In this document: piece after piece, positions 55,501 through 60,449 of the stretch
Position numbering within the stretch: the first letter of the stretch is position 1
How the letters are laid out: each line of letters starts with the position of its first letter
Assembly (NCBI GenBank): GCA_963457665.1
Contig: OY735202.1
Location: 44,563,903-44,627,902, forward strand
DNA from: Thysanoteuthis rhombus
Taxonomy: Eukaryota > Mollusca > Cephalopoda > Oegopsida > Thysanoteuthidae
Reading direction: 5' to 3'
DNA length: 64,000 bases
Notes under the pieces: generated by a model
Seen by the model: only the letters and a program-made list of their open reading frames with translations
The model's database searches: none
Told to the model about the DNA's origin: nothing
Made by a program: the position numbers and the translations under genes

Positions 55501-58500
55501 AAAGTTCCAAGGAGAAAAAAAAAGGGTACACAAAAAAAAAAAAAAAAATTCAATGAGATATCTATTATAATACCATAACTGCCAGATCACGTGACCCCGA
55601 GTAGAAAATCTTGTAAGCAAGAAGTATCTAATCAAAGGACACCTTTCTGGCAAGTTTCAAGTAAATCTGACATGAATCAGCTGAGAAACAATATGGGGAC
55701 AGACAAACCAATGGACCAAGCCTCTTATAAAGAGATGTAGGCATCTCTTAAGAAAATAACTTAGAATTCTACTTTCTGTGGCACTGATAATTCATTTTTG
55801 ATGATATCAAAGACATACACTAGAGAGAAATTCTATATTCTCCATAATCATAGATTCATTTTTCTATTCTATAATATTTTCATTATTTTTTAATACTTTG
55901 AAAGAGCATAGACAAAAGAGAGGAATAAATTACACTGAATTTCAAAGAAAAAGTTTGATTTTGTACCTCAATATCAGCAACAGTTATGTACTTGCAGTGT
56001 TTCCTTTCACATTGACAATTATTTAGTAAATGTAAGCCATTTTAGTAACTTCTAGACAAGACAAAAAACATTCTTGTCAGTATTTCAAAGCAAAACTCAC
56101 TGTTGTAATTAGTATTTCTATAAATACCCAGACCTGCTATAAGCATGAAAGGATTAATAGACAGAACACTTTTCAAACTAATCCCTGTCACAACCATCAT
56201 TTACTTACTGACTGGAGAAAGAATAAATAATCACTGTTTCTATAGTTACAGCAAGAACATCTTGCTACATTATGAACAGTGTGACTTTTTTCTATTTTGT
56301 TTGTTTCTCTGTCCATACTACATAACAAAAATAAGATGAAATTTTTACTTTGCTAATAAAAATATCTACTGTCCATTTGAAATATTTTGTCTCTTCGACT
56401 TCGAGTTCAGTCACTTTATAATAAAACTTAGGGTAGAATAGTAAGTAAACATTTATTTACAGAACTAACTGAAAGCTCAACCAGCATCCTGGATTCCAGC
56501 TGATTCCTGCAGATGGTATAAAGGATCTACCGTTTTTGTTTTTTTTAATCAAGAGAAATCACCATAAACAGTTAAATTTACATCTTTTAGTATAAAATGT
56601 ATTTATCAAAAAAAAAAAAAAAATCAGTAATGTATCCCAATGAAAAAAAAAAAAAAAAGGAGTAAAGAATGATTCGATCGCAAGACCTTTCAATCAGAAG
56701 TTGGTCATCTAAATCATTCAACATTATTGATACATATTTTAATGATTTAAAAATAGGAGTAAATTCTAACAAAGCTGATATAAGCAGCCACAGATAGCAG
56801 TAATATAATATTTCTTAGAAGTACAGTGAATGTACACGTAATGCAGGAAGTTTGCCATAAAAAAATTTTGTATCAAGATTTTTTTCTTTTTTTAGAAAAA
56901 ATATCTGTCCTGTATCAAGTCTAAATTTTTCAATTTCAAATATTTCAAATCTGTCCAAAGAAGTTTTTGCAGAGATGAAGAAGTAAATGCAGATTAGGAT
57001 AAAGGAGACACAGGTGAAGGGGGTCTCCATTTCTCTGGTGATTATTTGTGAAAAGACCAAGACTTTTTATGAAGAATTGACGAGTAATGCCGCATCAACT
57101 TCCGGCCCCAGGTATGAGGATTTTCATGCATTCTTTAGCTGGTTTGAAAAGTTCAAGAATAGGTCAGAAGTTATGAATGTGGTTCATCATGGGGAGGCTA
57201 CAAGTACTGATACAGGGTCAGCCAAGGCATCACAATTTCACTGACCTATGAAGCCACAGCAAGTACTTAATGCTGACAAAACAGGTTTGTTTTGGAAAAG
57301 GTTGTCAAGTTGTTCCTGTAGAGGCAAAATTACCAGGACACAAACCAATGAAGAATAGGTTCACTCCAAGGGGTTTCAAGCCCAAACCAATGCTAGGTTA
57401 CCACTCTGAAAGCCCACCAGAAGAAAATTACCAAGACCTTTTGGGGGGGTACACTAGATGAGCATTAAGAAAACATGGGTAATTAAGACTACCTTCAATG
57501 ACTGCTGGAAATTAATTGAGGCCAACAAACTTCTTCTTGAAACATTACTTGTTGATAATGCCTAGGCCCATGATCTAGATCTGTCCTTGTTCATTATGTC
57601 AATGTTTCTGTTACTCCAAGCAAAATTTATACCTCCAAATACAACCTCTATCTTGCAACCTATGGACTAGTAGATGATAAAGAAAGAAAAAAAACATACA
57701 CCAAGCATTTGTTTGCTCCATGCCATGCAGCTACTAAGGCAGAGGAGGTACTGACATTGATGAAATTTTGGAAACATCACCACACTATTTGACTATGCAG
57801 TCAAAAAATTCAGTGAGGACTATAGGGAAGTGCCATCAGTTTGGGATACACTGAGCATGGGAGAATATGTGGCCTTAAGCAGTGATTGACTTTGCTGGTT
57901 TTGACCAAGAGGAACACATCATCATTTCTTCAAATTGCTCAAGATATAGATGTGGATGATGGAGAATTACTAGAAGAACACAGCAGAGAATTAACTACTG
58001 AGGATCTGAATGATTTGGCAAAGGATTCAGAATCTAATACTGTTGAGGAGGACCTTGGATAGCCTGAAGACAATATCGATGCCTAAAAGGTGCTCAAAAA
58101 GCAGAATGAACATCAAAAATATTTGCTGAACACCTAAGCATCCAAGGCTCTGAATTGATGGTCTGCACTTTTGAAGACAAAGCAATCCAGTCAACAAGAG
58201 CAGGAAGACAACTATTGACAGTTACTTCAAGACATACAAGTGTATCCAAATAGAAAGTATGCCCATCTTATGAACCTTAAGCATCCTTGTTTTCATCAGT
58301 TGATAGTGAAACATCAGATACTGACAATGACATCCAATCAGTAATTCATATCCTCCTCAACCACTACCATCAGTCACCAGCAGATTCCAGCCTTGTATGT
58401 ACTTATTTTCATTTAGATAGATAGATAGAATTTGGTTTGTTTAATTCAATTTTTTTTTTTTTAAGTGATATTTTTTCTAACAATTTACCAGGTAAAATTA

Positions 58501-58816
58501 ATACAGCTTTTGCGATTAACCATTTCAAAAATGGACACTGTTTGTATATTTGATAGAGAGAGATTGATCTCTTCTCCTGGAAATGATCTTAGAAAGGGTG
58601 AGAGTAAGTGTGAGATTATCCTAACCACCTTCATTCCATGAGCAATACTGAATCAGCTGCCAATGCTTCCAACTGAAAAAACCTCCACAAAAATGTGACC
58701 ATCTTAGGGTGAGTTTGCATTGTAAATTGACGCCCCCCCCCCATTTAACAAGATGCTTCATGAAACAGATTGTCTATCAAGTGAGTGTATACATTTATGT
58801 ATACATTATTATCATA

Positions 58817-58852
<36 letters not shown>

Positions 58853-58948
58853 GAAATGGACATATTTGGTCGAAATATTATAAATAGCGTAATAAGGAGA
58901 CTTATTTCAAATGATCTTTTTATTACAGTTAAATTATCATATCAATTT

Positions 58949-59007
<59 letters not shown>

Positions 59008-60449
59008 TTCCTTTTTAAAGAGGATTATCTCATAAAAATTCAAATATATAATTATCTTTGTGCACAAGTTACACATGAATTTTACCAATTCCATGATAAT
59101 GCCATTTACACATCAAAACAAATTTCAATCCATGCAATGTAGTTCCTCACGAAGAGAGAAATACTTCCATATGAAGCAATACAAGTGAAGACAGCAATAC
59201 AACATCATCTCAATAATTCCTTAAAACAAAAATAAAAGTGCCAAAATACTTGCTAATCCAGAAGTGTTTCAACTAAACTGTGAACGAGGCTTTATAGACA
59301 ATGGACTTTCCTATAATGGTCATTTCCTTATCATACTCTTAAGATTTTCAGTTCATGCTGAGGAGAGGATAAAACACACCCTATAACTTGGTCAGAGATA
59401 ACCCAAGGCCATTAAATTTCTTGGCAGATATTTCATTCACCTGCATATTCCAACTAAAATTTATACATAGATCTTGAAGAAGAAAAAAAAATCAAAAAGA
59501 ATTTCTATTTTTACCTGCAATAAGAATTTACTAACTTATCACTAAACACCCTCTCAGCTATAAAATTAAACTTATTTCATTACCAAGTCATTTCATACCT
59601 AAGAGTGAGAATCAAGCCATACATCTTACAACCTACAGAGCACAGCTCCATCCATGAGTAAAAGATCAATAATTTGTTATCAGAGGAAGCCACTAGTTGT
59701 GATCACTTTGGGACAGTTTCTTTAGATAACAATAACTAGCTGATAATATTAGGCAAAGGATGTAAAGATTAGAACAATATAATTTCATTGCTTTGTTATG
59801 AAATTCAATATTATAAACCACTTCACATTTTATAAAATATGAATTTTTCAATTCATTTTAAATAAAGTGATTGAGACAGCTGATTTCGATAACATTATAA
59901 TAAACAGGTTCCTTTGTACAAATGATCGAGTAATAAAAAGGAAGGTAGCATAAAAAAACAACCCAAATGTCATGAATAACAATGCAACAGAGACTGTATA
60001 AATATTTTCAATGAAAATATATCTAAAATAATGAATATAAAAACCATTAAGTACATATCTTAACATATGTGCAAGTTTTATATATATAAATGGAGAAAAC
60101 ACCTACTAAATTTGGATTCTAGTCTTGGATAAGACTTAGATTGTTAGATGGAGTAAAGGAAATATTAGCTGCTATATAAAATATAGATATATTTTTCATA
60201 TCTAAATAATGCCTATGTAATAACCATTGTAACTTTTTTTAAACAAAGCACCAGAATATCATAAAATGGATTACTTAAACAACAGATGATGACTTGAATG
60301 AACAAACAAGAGAAACAAACATCCCCAATATTTACTCCCTTACCTGAAATTTCACTGCTGGGTCTCGAGTTGTTATAATGATCTGGTTCCATAGGCTTGT
60401 AATCCAAGTTTGTTGGCTGGTTAGTATCCAAGTTAGGATCATTTGACAT
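9886..60449 (-). CDS. PLEKHA5/6/7-like adaptor gene, 3' portion (20 coding exons, spliced)
   Basis: Twenty exons joined from high to low coordinates give 1289 codons and a TGA stop. All introns are GT-AG and all split codons fit. Residues below are counted from the first codon in the window. About 85-155 carry SAGDLLGKT, HEELVLLLIQLRR and the start of a coiled coil that runs to about 420. About 425-523 is Ser/Pro-rich. About 555-590 has FYGLLPKERPRAQTV and a basic helix. Polyproline lies at about 686-698. IPERY at about 885-889 is followed by a charged helix. Family knowledge: PLEKHA5/6/7 have N-terminal WW and PH domains, a coiled coil and a conserved IPERY segment, and act at cell junctions, membranes or microtubules. 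The WW and PH parts are not in this window, so the gene is 5' partial. The family call is from recalled motifs, not a search. The exon chain is more certain than the name. Confidence 0.8.
10845..13857 (-). other. Intron between exons 19 and 20
   Basis: 3013 bp. Apart from a family B fragment near 13600, I see no gene or clear repeat. A possible SINE-like stretch with GCCACAAGCCTGGATCATCC lies near 11540-11630. Confidence 0.6.
13600..13700. mobile_element. Family B repeat, right-arm fragment
   Basis: CACCTGACAAGGGCTGAAGA, then ATGGATCAGCCAAAATATTG and TGCAACATCAAGAA, matches the right arm of the 24085 and 46905 copies. It lies about 160 bp past the exon 19 donor. Confidence 0.45.
13858..14006 (-). 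CDS. PLEKHA-like exon 19
   Basis: 149 nt, residues 921-970. Its first base completes an AGC (Ser) codon, and it ends in phase 1. It encodes IHSWTKQIPAGHPDQIHDH, then IAKEKIVREHLLTVTQELA and KEVTKKSKEAA. The acceptor TCTCATTGTAG at 14007-14008 was chosen because the two AGs nearer the helix break the frame. The donor is G|GTAAGT. Its phase fits both candidate last exons. Confidence 0.8.
14007..14888 (-). other. Intron between exons 18 and 19
   Basis: 882 bp, AT-rich. Several short open frames overlap on the minus strand at 14031-14529 without splice or homology support. Nothing else seen. Confidence 0.6.
14889..15022 (-). CDS. PLEKHA-like exon 18 (IPERY motif)
   Basis: 134 nt, residues 877-920, starting in phase 0 and ending in phase 2. 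It encodes LMKPEKVFIPERYMPDSDE, then EDLTEEEKEKRRAKAEKIR and KVLTEQ. The IPERY motif followed by an acidic patch and a Lys/Arg/Glu helix is the best single family marker for PLEKHA5/6/7. The acceptor is GTTCCTCAG and the donor is AG|GTTTGT. Confidence 0.85.
15262..15715 (+). repeat. Family A dispersed repeat, copy 1
   Basis: Blocks in order: GGCTATGTATGGAGCTAGAG (twice), a TGTA microsatellite, CAATGGAGCTACAGGGCTGA, CCTCCCTTAAATAGG, AATGTAAGTTTATGCTAAAT, TTAGTTTGTGTACACCAGCA, ATCACTGACTGCCCAATGAA, and ATCGAGTGACTAACCAGGC. The same ordered blocks recur at 42575, 51085, 53757 and partly 58640. No coding frame. Confidence 0.6.
15358..15386. repeat. (TGTA)n microsatellite inside family A copy 1
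   Basis: Seven ATGT-type tetranucleotides. The single unit is present in the other family A sequence, so this expanded within the repeat. Confidence 0.85.
16238..16431. mobile_element. Short MITE with CAGTAATACCT/AGGTATACTTTG ends
   Basis: The left end CAGTAATACCTTGAATAAAG and the right end ...AAGTATACCTG are imperfect inverted repeats. TA follows the right end. About 194 bp with no open frame. This terminus type (CAGxxATACCTxG) is also known from Tigger-group elements. Confidence 0.5.
16790..16930 (-). mobile_element. tRNA-derived SINE, minus, next to exon 17
   Basis: The reverse complement reads TAGCCTAATTGGTAAGATGC (A-box-like), then GATGCTCGCTCAAATCTCAT (B-box-like) and TTTATTCTTCATGTCTTATC. 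It is not a functional tRNA because the cloverleaf is not preserved. Confidence 0.55.
16993..17064 (-). CDS. PLEKHA-like exon 17 (72 nt)
   Basis: 72 nt, 24 codons, residues 853-876, phase 0 at both ends. It encodes INNMPDIVKSSTIDKFDEE, then TIDRE. The acceptor is TTTCTCCCACAG and the donor is GAG|GTACAG. It is a small in-frame cassette, so optional use would be harmless to the frame. A tRNA-type SINE starts about 60 bases past the donor. Confidence 0.8.
18845..18990. mobile_element. Self-inverted family U SINE fragment (hairpin)
   Basis: CATTCCACAGCCATCAGCAA to AATAAAGC at the left and GCTTTATTCCTGATTAGTCC to GACAGCCGTGGAATGATG at the right are inverted complements, both from the family U tail. 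The B-box-like GCAAATTCAAGTCTCAGAAA lies between them. Confidence 0.55.
20630..20990 (-). mobile_element. tRNA-derived SINE (family T), minus copy
   Basis: The reverse complement begins GTAGCCTAATGATTAGCAGC, then ACACTCATGCCCTTCGGAAA, GGGCAGACTGGGCTCTCTAG and a longer 3' part with GGGTGTGACGTACAGGGTGC. It lies just past the exon 16 donor. Confidence 0.55.
21203..21351 (-). CDS. PLEKHA-like exon 16
   Basis: 149 nt, residues 803-852, starting in phase 1 and ending in phase 0. It encodes ISVPKLKRSPRRNRYLTIS, then SSEPIKLEHALQRQSSINS and SAGDLIPGATL. The basic KLKRSPRRNRY is followed by possible phosphosites. The acceptor is TTTTTTGCAG and the donor is TTA|GTAAGT. The open frame runs on past the donor for more than 40 codons, but the strong donor and the exon 17 junction set the end here. 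Confidence 0.8.
21588..21929. repeat. Minisatellite, 31-bp units shifting to 27-bp units
   Basis: About seven units of GGAATGCTAGTTTGCAGCAG + CAAAGTTTGTC (31 bp), then about five 27-bp units lacking 4 bases (GGAATGCTAGCAGCAGCAAA + GTTAGTC). On the gene strand each unit has TGCTGCTGC. It ends about 240 bp upstream of the exon 16 acceptor. The minus open frame 21749-21943 is a by-product of the repeat. Confidence 0.9.
22840..22995 (+). mobile_element. tRNA-derived SINE (family U), plus copy
   Basis: A B-box-like GCGAGTCCAAATCTCAGCGG is followed by GGCTTATTCTTCAGTTCTGA and TCTATGCTGCTTACTTAATG. The same order is found at 8590 and, in part, at 18845 and 16790. Confidence 0.55.
24085..24370. mobile_element. 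Foldback element with about 70-bp inverted ends (family B)
   Basis: The left part (about 24140-24215, CCAATTGAACTCC... to ATCCATTCCCAGACCTTCTT) is the inverted complement of the right part (CCTGAAGAAGACTGTAGGAT... to ACAAACAAGAAGGAG at about 24303-24365). It starts with GTCTATAGCTTTGAGAAGGG, shared with two other copies in this window. No coding frame. The type is foldback DNA element or retroelement terminal unit. I cannot choose between them. Confidence 0.6.
28461..29036 (-). CDS. PLEKHA-like exon 15 (polyproline segment)
   Basis: 576 nt, residues 611-802, phase 1 at both ends. It begins GDLWRTHPPNTSTADYLG and continues with a Pro/Ser/Gln-rich stretch. Two proline runs at about residues 686-690 and 693-698 (SPPPPPTSPPPPPPLP) are encoded by a GGT-type repeat on the plus strand at about 28771-28815. 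Such runs bind SH3, EVH1 or profilin-type domains (family knowledge). RRRSSLHSLPKRLLGP follows, then the exon ends KPWAT plus a split Gly. The acceptor is GTCTGTTTTTCAG and the donor is G|GTATGA. The exon could be skipped in frame. Confidence 0.85.
29037..32063 (-). other. Intron between exons 14 and 15
   Basis: 3027 bp, with one diverged SINE at 29435-29700 and a poly-T tract near 30643. Otherwise nothing recognised. Confidence 0.6.
29435..29700 (-). mobile_element. tRNA-derived SINE (family T), diverged minus copy
   Basis: The reverse complement has TTAACTTTGCACTTATCCTC, then TTGGGAAAGAAATGTATCCA, matching the family T body. The left side ends in GCCCATGGCCTAGTGGATCA. It lies about 400 bp from exon 15. 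Confidence 0.4.
32064..32201 (-). CDS. PLEKHA-like exon 14 (LLPKERPRAQTV basic helix)
   Basis: 138 nt, residues 565-610, phase 1 at both ends. It encodes LLPKERPRAQTVRDVKRQA, then EQRRERGSNEKFRGRISDE and NDKEPEQ. It resembles the conserved RPRS-T-V/ basic-helix block that follows FYG in PLEKHA5/6/7 (recalled, not aligned). The acceptor is TTTGATTCAG and the donor is G|GTAACC. The exon is symmetric (1-1), so skipping it keeps the frame. Confidence 0.85.
32740..33046 (+). mobile_element. LINE ORF2 3' end fragment with Cys/His finger
   Basis: The plus-strand frame reads KRSKDSLKRNLIS, which fits the RxKDxLKxxL segment near the end of non-LTR retrotransposon ORF2. It then gives a basic linker and SCNHCGKACLSHIGLTGHL followed by RVCNRH and a stop. 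CxxCGxxCxSxIGLxxHxRxC is the usual last motif of several LINE groups. There is no reverse transcriptase upstream, so it is a 5'-truncated relic in intron 13-14, antisense to the gene. Confidence 0.65.
34535..34575 (+). mobile_element. Possible 5S SINE body fragment
   Basis: GCCAGACTAAGCTAAGCTTA followed by GTAAGTACTG resembles TGCTAGACTAAGTATAACTT AGTAAATAAC in the body of the 61582 SINE. No 5S head is present. Confidence 0.3.
34897..35380. mobile_element. Second copy of the Tigger-like MITE (eroded)
   Basis: Left end CAGATTGAGTACCCTTTATC, then a shared inner segment with the 5211 copy (AACATGACxxCxCAAGTxGAAAATT). The right end near 35345-35380 reads inward ATTACCCGTTATCTAATACC. About 480 bp against 663 for the other copy. 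It sits just upstream (gene sense: downstream) of exon 13 at 35416. Confidence 0.6.
35416..35539 (-). CDS. PLEKHA-like exon 13 (acidic, ends in RFYG)
   Basis: 124 nt, residues 524-564, starting in phase 0 and ending in phase 1. It encodes VGGQEVGVAVPVTSTLDG, then an acidic stretch DISYEEDNMWDISDADDN and TKRFY. The split Gly codon joins LLPKERPRAQTV of exon 14. The acceptor is TTCCTTTTCAG and the donor is G|GTGAGT, both strong. Confidence 0.85.
35540..37138 (-). other. Intron between exons 12 and 13
   Basis: 1599 bp. The mariner relic occupies about 36640-36990 in gene sense. 35540-36600 is AT-rich with no recognisable feature. Confidence 0.6.
36640..36990 (-). mobile_element. Degenerate mariner-family transposase C-terminus
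   Basis: On the minus strand, broken frames give LPYHPDLN, then an EIKENMTRQLMAIFKED segment and QGEYFEWD. These correspond to PxSPDLxPxDFFLF, the EIK..REL..I..E. helix and the QGxYFEG end of mariner transposases. Stop codons interrupt it. The reading is by motif only. Confidence 0.5.
37139..37434 (-). CDS. PLEKHA-like exon 12 (Ser/Pro-rich)
   Basis: 296 nt, residues 425-523, starting in phase 1 and ending in phase 0. It begins ETSDEVAASKKQKPSTYME and later has VKYVRPSSPSHLQVDNN. It is rich in Ser, Pro, Gln and His, so probably a disordered and phosphorylated linker (inference). The acceptor is an unbroken T19 tract followed by AG, and the donor is AAG|GTAATC. Confidence 0.85.
37437..37455 (-). 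promoter_or_regulatory. Uniform T19 polypyrimidine tract at the exon 12 acceptor
   Basis: On the gene strand 19 consecutive T lie directly before AG and the first base of exon 12. It is both a homopolymer repeat and the splice polypyrimidine tract. The intron is only 291 bp. Confidence 0.8.
37726..37855 (-). CDS. PLEKHA-like exon 11 (end of coiled coil)
   Basis: 130 nt, residues 382-424, starting in phase 0 and ending in phase 1. It encodes MGDQNHTRYKMEKDLHRV, then KDVMDNLSKEGARLSQALH and TLKLPP. The acceptor is CTATCAATAG and the donor is G|GTAAGC. The intron to exon 12 is only 291 bp, the shortest in the gene. Confidence 0.85.
37856..39569 (-). other. Intron between exons 10 and 11
   Basis: 1714 bp. 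A family T SINE lies near its gene-sense 3' end. The stretch 39240-39450 looks less AT-rich and may be an unassigned repeat. Confidence 0.5.
38295..38490 (-). mobile_element. tRNA-derived SINE (family T), minus copy
   Basis: The reverse complement has TTGGCCCAAGGGTTAACAAC, GCTGAGACAGTTCGCATTCA, TTTGCACTAATGCCCTTGGG, CTGAGCAGTCTGGGCTCTCT and GTCTACGAGATAGACAACTC. The 38335-38667 open frame on the plus strand is a by-product. Confidence 0.6.
39570..39677 (-). CDS. PLEKHA-like exon 10 (coiled coil to RSRSVPSL)
   Basis: 108 nt, 36 codons, residues 346-381, phase 0 at both ends. It encodes KLEELNAESSKLEHEIALL, then RSKVHGELSRSRSVPSL. RSRSVPS is a plausible basophilic kinase or 14-3-3-type site (inference). 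The acceptor is TTCCCACTAG and the donor is TTA|GTAAGT. Confidence 0.85.
40471..40623 (-). CDS. PLEKHA-like exon 9 (coiled coil)
   Basis: 153 nt, 51 codons, residues 295-345, phase 0 at both ends. It encodes ETLEKTLRDLQYEQNRPS, a Gln-rich RSQQQMEHLANQLHTV segment, and KELSKAMLQLAEASK. It is clearly heptad-like. The acceptor is TGTTTTTAG and the donor is AAG|GTAACA. Confidence 0.85.
41355..41435 (-). CDS. PLEKHA-like exon 8 (coiled coil)
   Basis: 81 nt, 27 codons, residues 268-294, phase 0 at both ends. It encodes EKMDRLCVLDRLIQEQ, then SFNVTSLREDK. The acceptor is AATTTTTAG and the donor is AAG|GTAGGT. Its length is a multiple of three in a run of phase-0 exons, so skipping would keep the frame. 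Confidence 0.85.
42228..42362 (-). CDS. PLEKHA-like exon 7 (HPDEYIPPKKML)
   Basis: 135 nt, 45 codons, residues 223-267, phase 0 at both ends. It opens with HILHPDEYIPPKKML and continues with EFSRQRQEDVIIQKIEKDV, an amphipathic charged helix. The acceptor is CTCTTTACAG and the donor is GAG|GTTAGA, a weaker donor than its neighbours. Confidence 0.85.
42575..42836 (-). repeat. Family A dispersed repeat, copy 2
   Basis: Reverse orientation: TCACTCGACAGAAACCGTCA, GCCTTTTGTTGGGCAGTGAT, AATTTAGCATAAAGTTACAT, then a C10 run at 42827-42836. It matches copy 1 block by block. The C run is followed by A6 CGGGGGTGGGG, a small C/G foldback. It lies in the intron between exons 6 and 7. Confidence 0.6.
43560..43661 (-). 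CDS. PLEKHA-like exon 6
   Basis: 102 nt, 34 codons, residues 189-222, phase 0 at both ends. It encodes LEMYKPIENLVDNMV, then TMGSLYGGNNYMLATQYRK. The Gly-rich YGGNN segment interrupts the coiled coil. The acceptor is TTTTTTAG and the donor is AAG|GTGAGG. Confidence 0.85.
44905..45085. mobile_element. MITE remnant related to the 16238 element
   Basis: The right end reads inward CAGGTATATCTTGATTAGTA, followed by GGTTAATTCAATCCAAAA. The inner sequence GATGTAGTATGGTCAAGG resembles GATGCAGTATAGTTAAAG of the 16238 element. The left end is unclear. It stops about 80 bp from exon 5. Confidence 0.4.
45164..45260 (-). CDS. PLEKHA-like exon 5 (coiled coil)
   Basis: 97 nt, residues 156-188. Its first base completes the CAG (Gln) begun in exon 4. 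It encodes LRESNTILDYHLEDKHGQF, then LELKKQCSEVENK, strongly helical and charged. The acceptor is TTTTTTCATAG and the donor is AAG|GTAAGA. Confidence 0.85.
46680..46804 (-). CDS. PLEKHA-like exon 4 (HEELVLLLIQLRR, coiled-coil start)
   Basis: 125 nt, residues 115-155, starting in phase 0 and ending in phase 2. It encodes HEELVLLLIQLRRNKAYLE, then RCRESLRNQIDQLRPYEQE and the first bases of a Gln codon completed by exon 5. This is the start of the long heptad-containing helix. The acceptor is TTATTACAG and the donor is CA|GTGAGT. Confidence 0.85.
46905..47222. mobile_element. Family B foldback repeat, second copy
   Basis: Starts GTCTATAGTTTCTAGAAGGG. It has the left arm ending ATCCATTCTACAGCTTTCTC and the right arm GAAGAAGGCCGTAGAATGGA about 47157-47210. 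The middle (TTCAATGGTTGCAACATG) matches the 2615 copy. It lies in the intron just past the exon 4 acceptor side. Confidence 0.6.
48426..48515 (-). CDS. PLEKHA-like exon 3 (SAGDLLGKT block)
   Basis: 90 nt, residues 85-114, phase 0 at both ends. It encodes ETTHPMFAKLKASQG, then RLRMSISAGDLLGKT. The last part, with HEEL at the start of exon 4, is what most suggests the PLEKHA5/6/7 family. The acceptor is ATTCAACAG and the donor is ACA|GTAAGT. Confidence 0.85.
50637..50800. repeat. Purine minisatellite, 18-bp units
   Basis: About nine near-identical copies of GGAAAAAAAGAAAAAGAA on the plus strand. All three plus frames stay open through it, giving false Lys/Arg-rich and, on the minus strand, Ser/Phe-rich frames. 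These are not genes. Confidence 0.9.
51085..51312 (+). repeat. Family A dispersed repeat, copy 3
   Basis: Contains CAGTGTAAGTTTATCCTAAA, TTAGTTTGTGTCTAGCAGCG, the AAAGATGTTGGTCAAATGAT segment, and TGAGTGACTAACCAGACCTG. Truncated at the left of the G/C-run boundary. Confidence 0.55.
51640..51797 (-). mobile_element. tRNA-derived SINE (family T), minus copy
   Basis: The reverse complement begins GGTGCGAGTGGCCTAAAGGT, then GCATTCACTTCTTGGGAACG and GCATGCATCCACTTCTCTCC. It continues leftward with AGTCTAGGAGATGGACAACT, shared with the 38300 copy. Confidence 0.6.
52425..52490 (-). mobile_element. tRNA-like SINE head, minus
   Basis: The reverse complement has TACCTCAGTTGGTAAAAAAT (A box) and GTGATTTCAAACCCTGG (B box) at tRNA-like spacing. 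The acceptor stem does not pair, so it is a SINE head or tRNA pseudogene. Confidence 0.5.
52506..52574. repeat. Compound (TG)n(TC)n(TA)n microsatellite
   Basis: About 17 TG, 6 TC and 12 TA dinucleotides in direct succession. Confidence 0.95.
53757..54140 (-). repeat. Family A dispersed repeat, copy 4
   Basis: Contains GATTAGTCACACAAATCATC, TTTTGTTGGGCAGTAATGAC, AGCATACTCTTACATTGCAA, then CAGCCCTCTAGCTCCATATG and ACATAACCATCCAGACGAAG. It preserves the whole unit including the part beyond the C run. It lies in the intron between exons 2 and 3. Confidence 0.6.
54782..54927 (-). CDS. PLEKHA-like exon 2
   Basis: 146 nt, residues 36-84 (DPYINCQTASNLLSANG... to PDTAVI). The acceptor is AATTTCAG and the donor is ATT|GTAAGT. 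It starts in phase 1 and ends in phase 0. The composition is low complexity and polar, with His/Arg-rich RHRHQNG. It leads directly into the conserved block of exon 3. Confidence 0.8.
55130..55440 (+). repeat. Family C dispersed repeat, copy 1
   Basis: TTGTGATCACTTTGGGACAG, then AACAGGCTGATAATAAAGCA, TTAAATTCAATATCATAAAC and TTTTAAATGAAGTG match the 59690 copy in the same order. No coding frame or clear ends. It lies about 200 bp from exon 2. Confidence 0.55.
55560..55745 (+). repeat. Dispersed repeat tail with CAGACAAACC / CTTATA motif
   Basis: CTGGCAAGTTTCAAGTAAAT then GGGGACAGACAAACCAATGG and CAAGCCTCTTATAAAGAGAT looks like the 3' tail of a retroelement common in invertebrates. There is no other copy in the window, so the call is from pattern only. 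Confidence 0.3.
56968..58285 (+). pseudogene. Decayed Tigger/pogo-type (Tc1-mariner) transposase
   Basis: Several frames read in order like a Tigger transposase, on the strand opposite the host gene. A start-region helix has VSISLVIICEKTKTFYEEL. Then come WFEKFKNRSEV and a degraded GEAxSxDT block, NADKTGLFWK (first Asp of the DDE/D triad), LLVDNA (second), IPPNTTSILQPMD (third), and a C-terminal TTIDSYFK. Stop codons follow DNA and PMD, and frames shift repeatedly, so no protein can be made. The N-terminal helix-turn-helix and the terminal inverted repeats were not found. Parts of it appear as open frames at 56987-57244 and 57270-57461. Confidence 0.8.
58640..58742 (-). repeat. Family A dispersed repeat, end fragment
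   Basis: GGGTGAGTTTGCATTGTAAA then TTGACG and a C11 run at 58731-58741. Only the boundary portion of the family is present. Confidence 0.35.
58817..58852. repeat. Compound (AC)n(AT)n microsatellite
   Basis: About 7 AC then 11 AT dinucleotides. It is the inverted complement of the tract at 58972-59008. Confidence 0.95.
58950..59008. repeat. Compound (TC)n(TA)n(TG)n microsatellite
   Basis: About 12 TC, 8 TA and 11 TG dinucleotides. The TA-TG part mirrors the AC-AT tract 120 bp to the left. Confidence 0.95.
59690..59925 (+). repeat. Family C dispersed repeat, copy 2
   Basis: TTGTGATCACTTTGGGACAG at about 59696, then TAGCTGATAATATTAGGCAA, GAAATTCAATATTATAAACC and TTTTAAATAAAGTGATTGAG. Same order and orientation as the 55130 copy, 4.5 kb away and flanking the Tigger relic. 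Confidence 0.55.
60344..60449 (-). CDS. PLEKHA-like exon 1 of those seen
   Basis: 106 nt, residues 1-35. The acceptor is a pyrimidine run ending in TTCTTAG, and the donor is G|GTAAGG. The first codon after the acceptor is ATG (MSNDPNLDTNQ...). It could be an internal Met or a start codon after a 5'UTR intron. The latter would give a short form lacking the PH domain. The exon ends in phase 1 and its split Gly/Asp codon becomes GAT (Asp) when joined to exon 2. The sequence is polar and probably disordered. Confidence 0.75.

Larger units (their letters stand above)
54928..60343 (-). other. Intron between exons 1 and 2
   Basis: 5416 bp, holding the family C pair, a dispersed-repeat tail, the Tigger relic, a family A fragment and the mirrored compound microsatellites. 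Confidence 0.6.
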
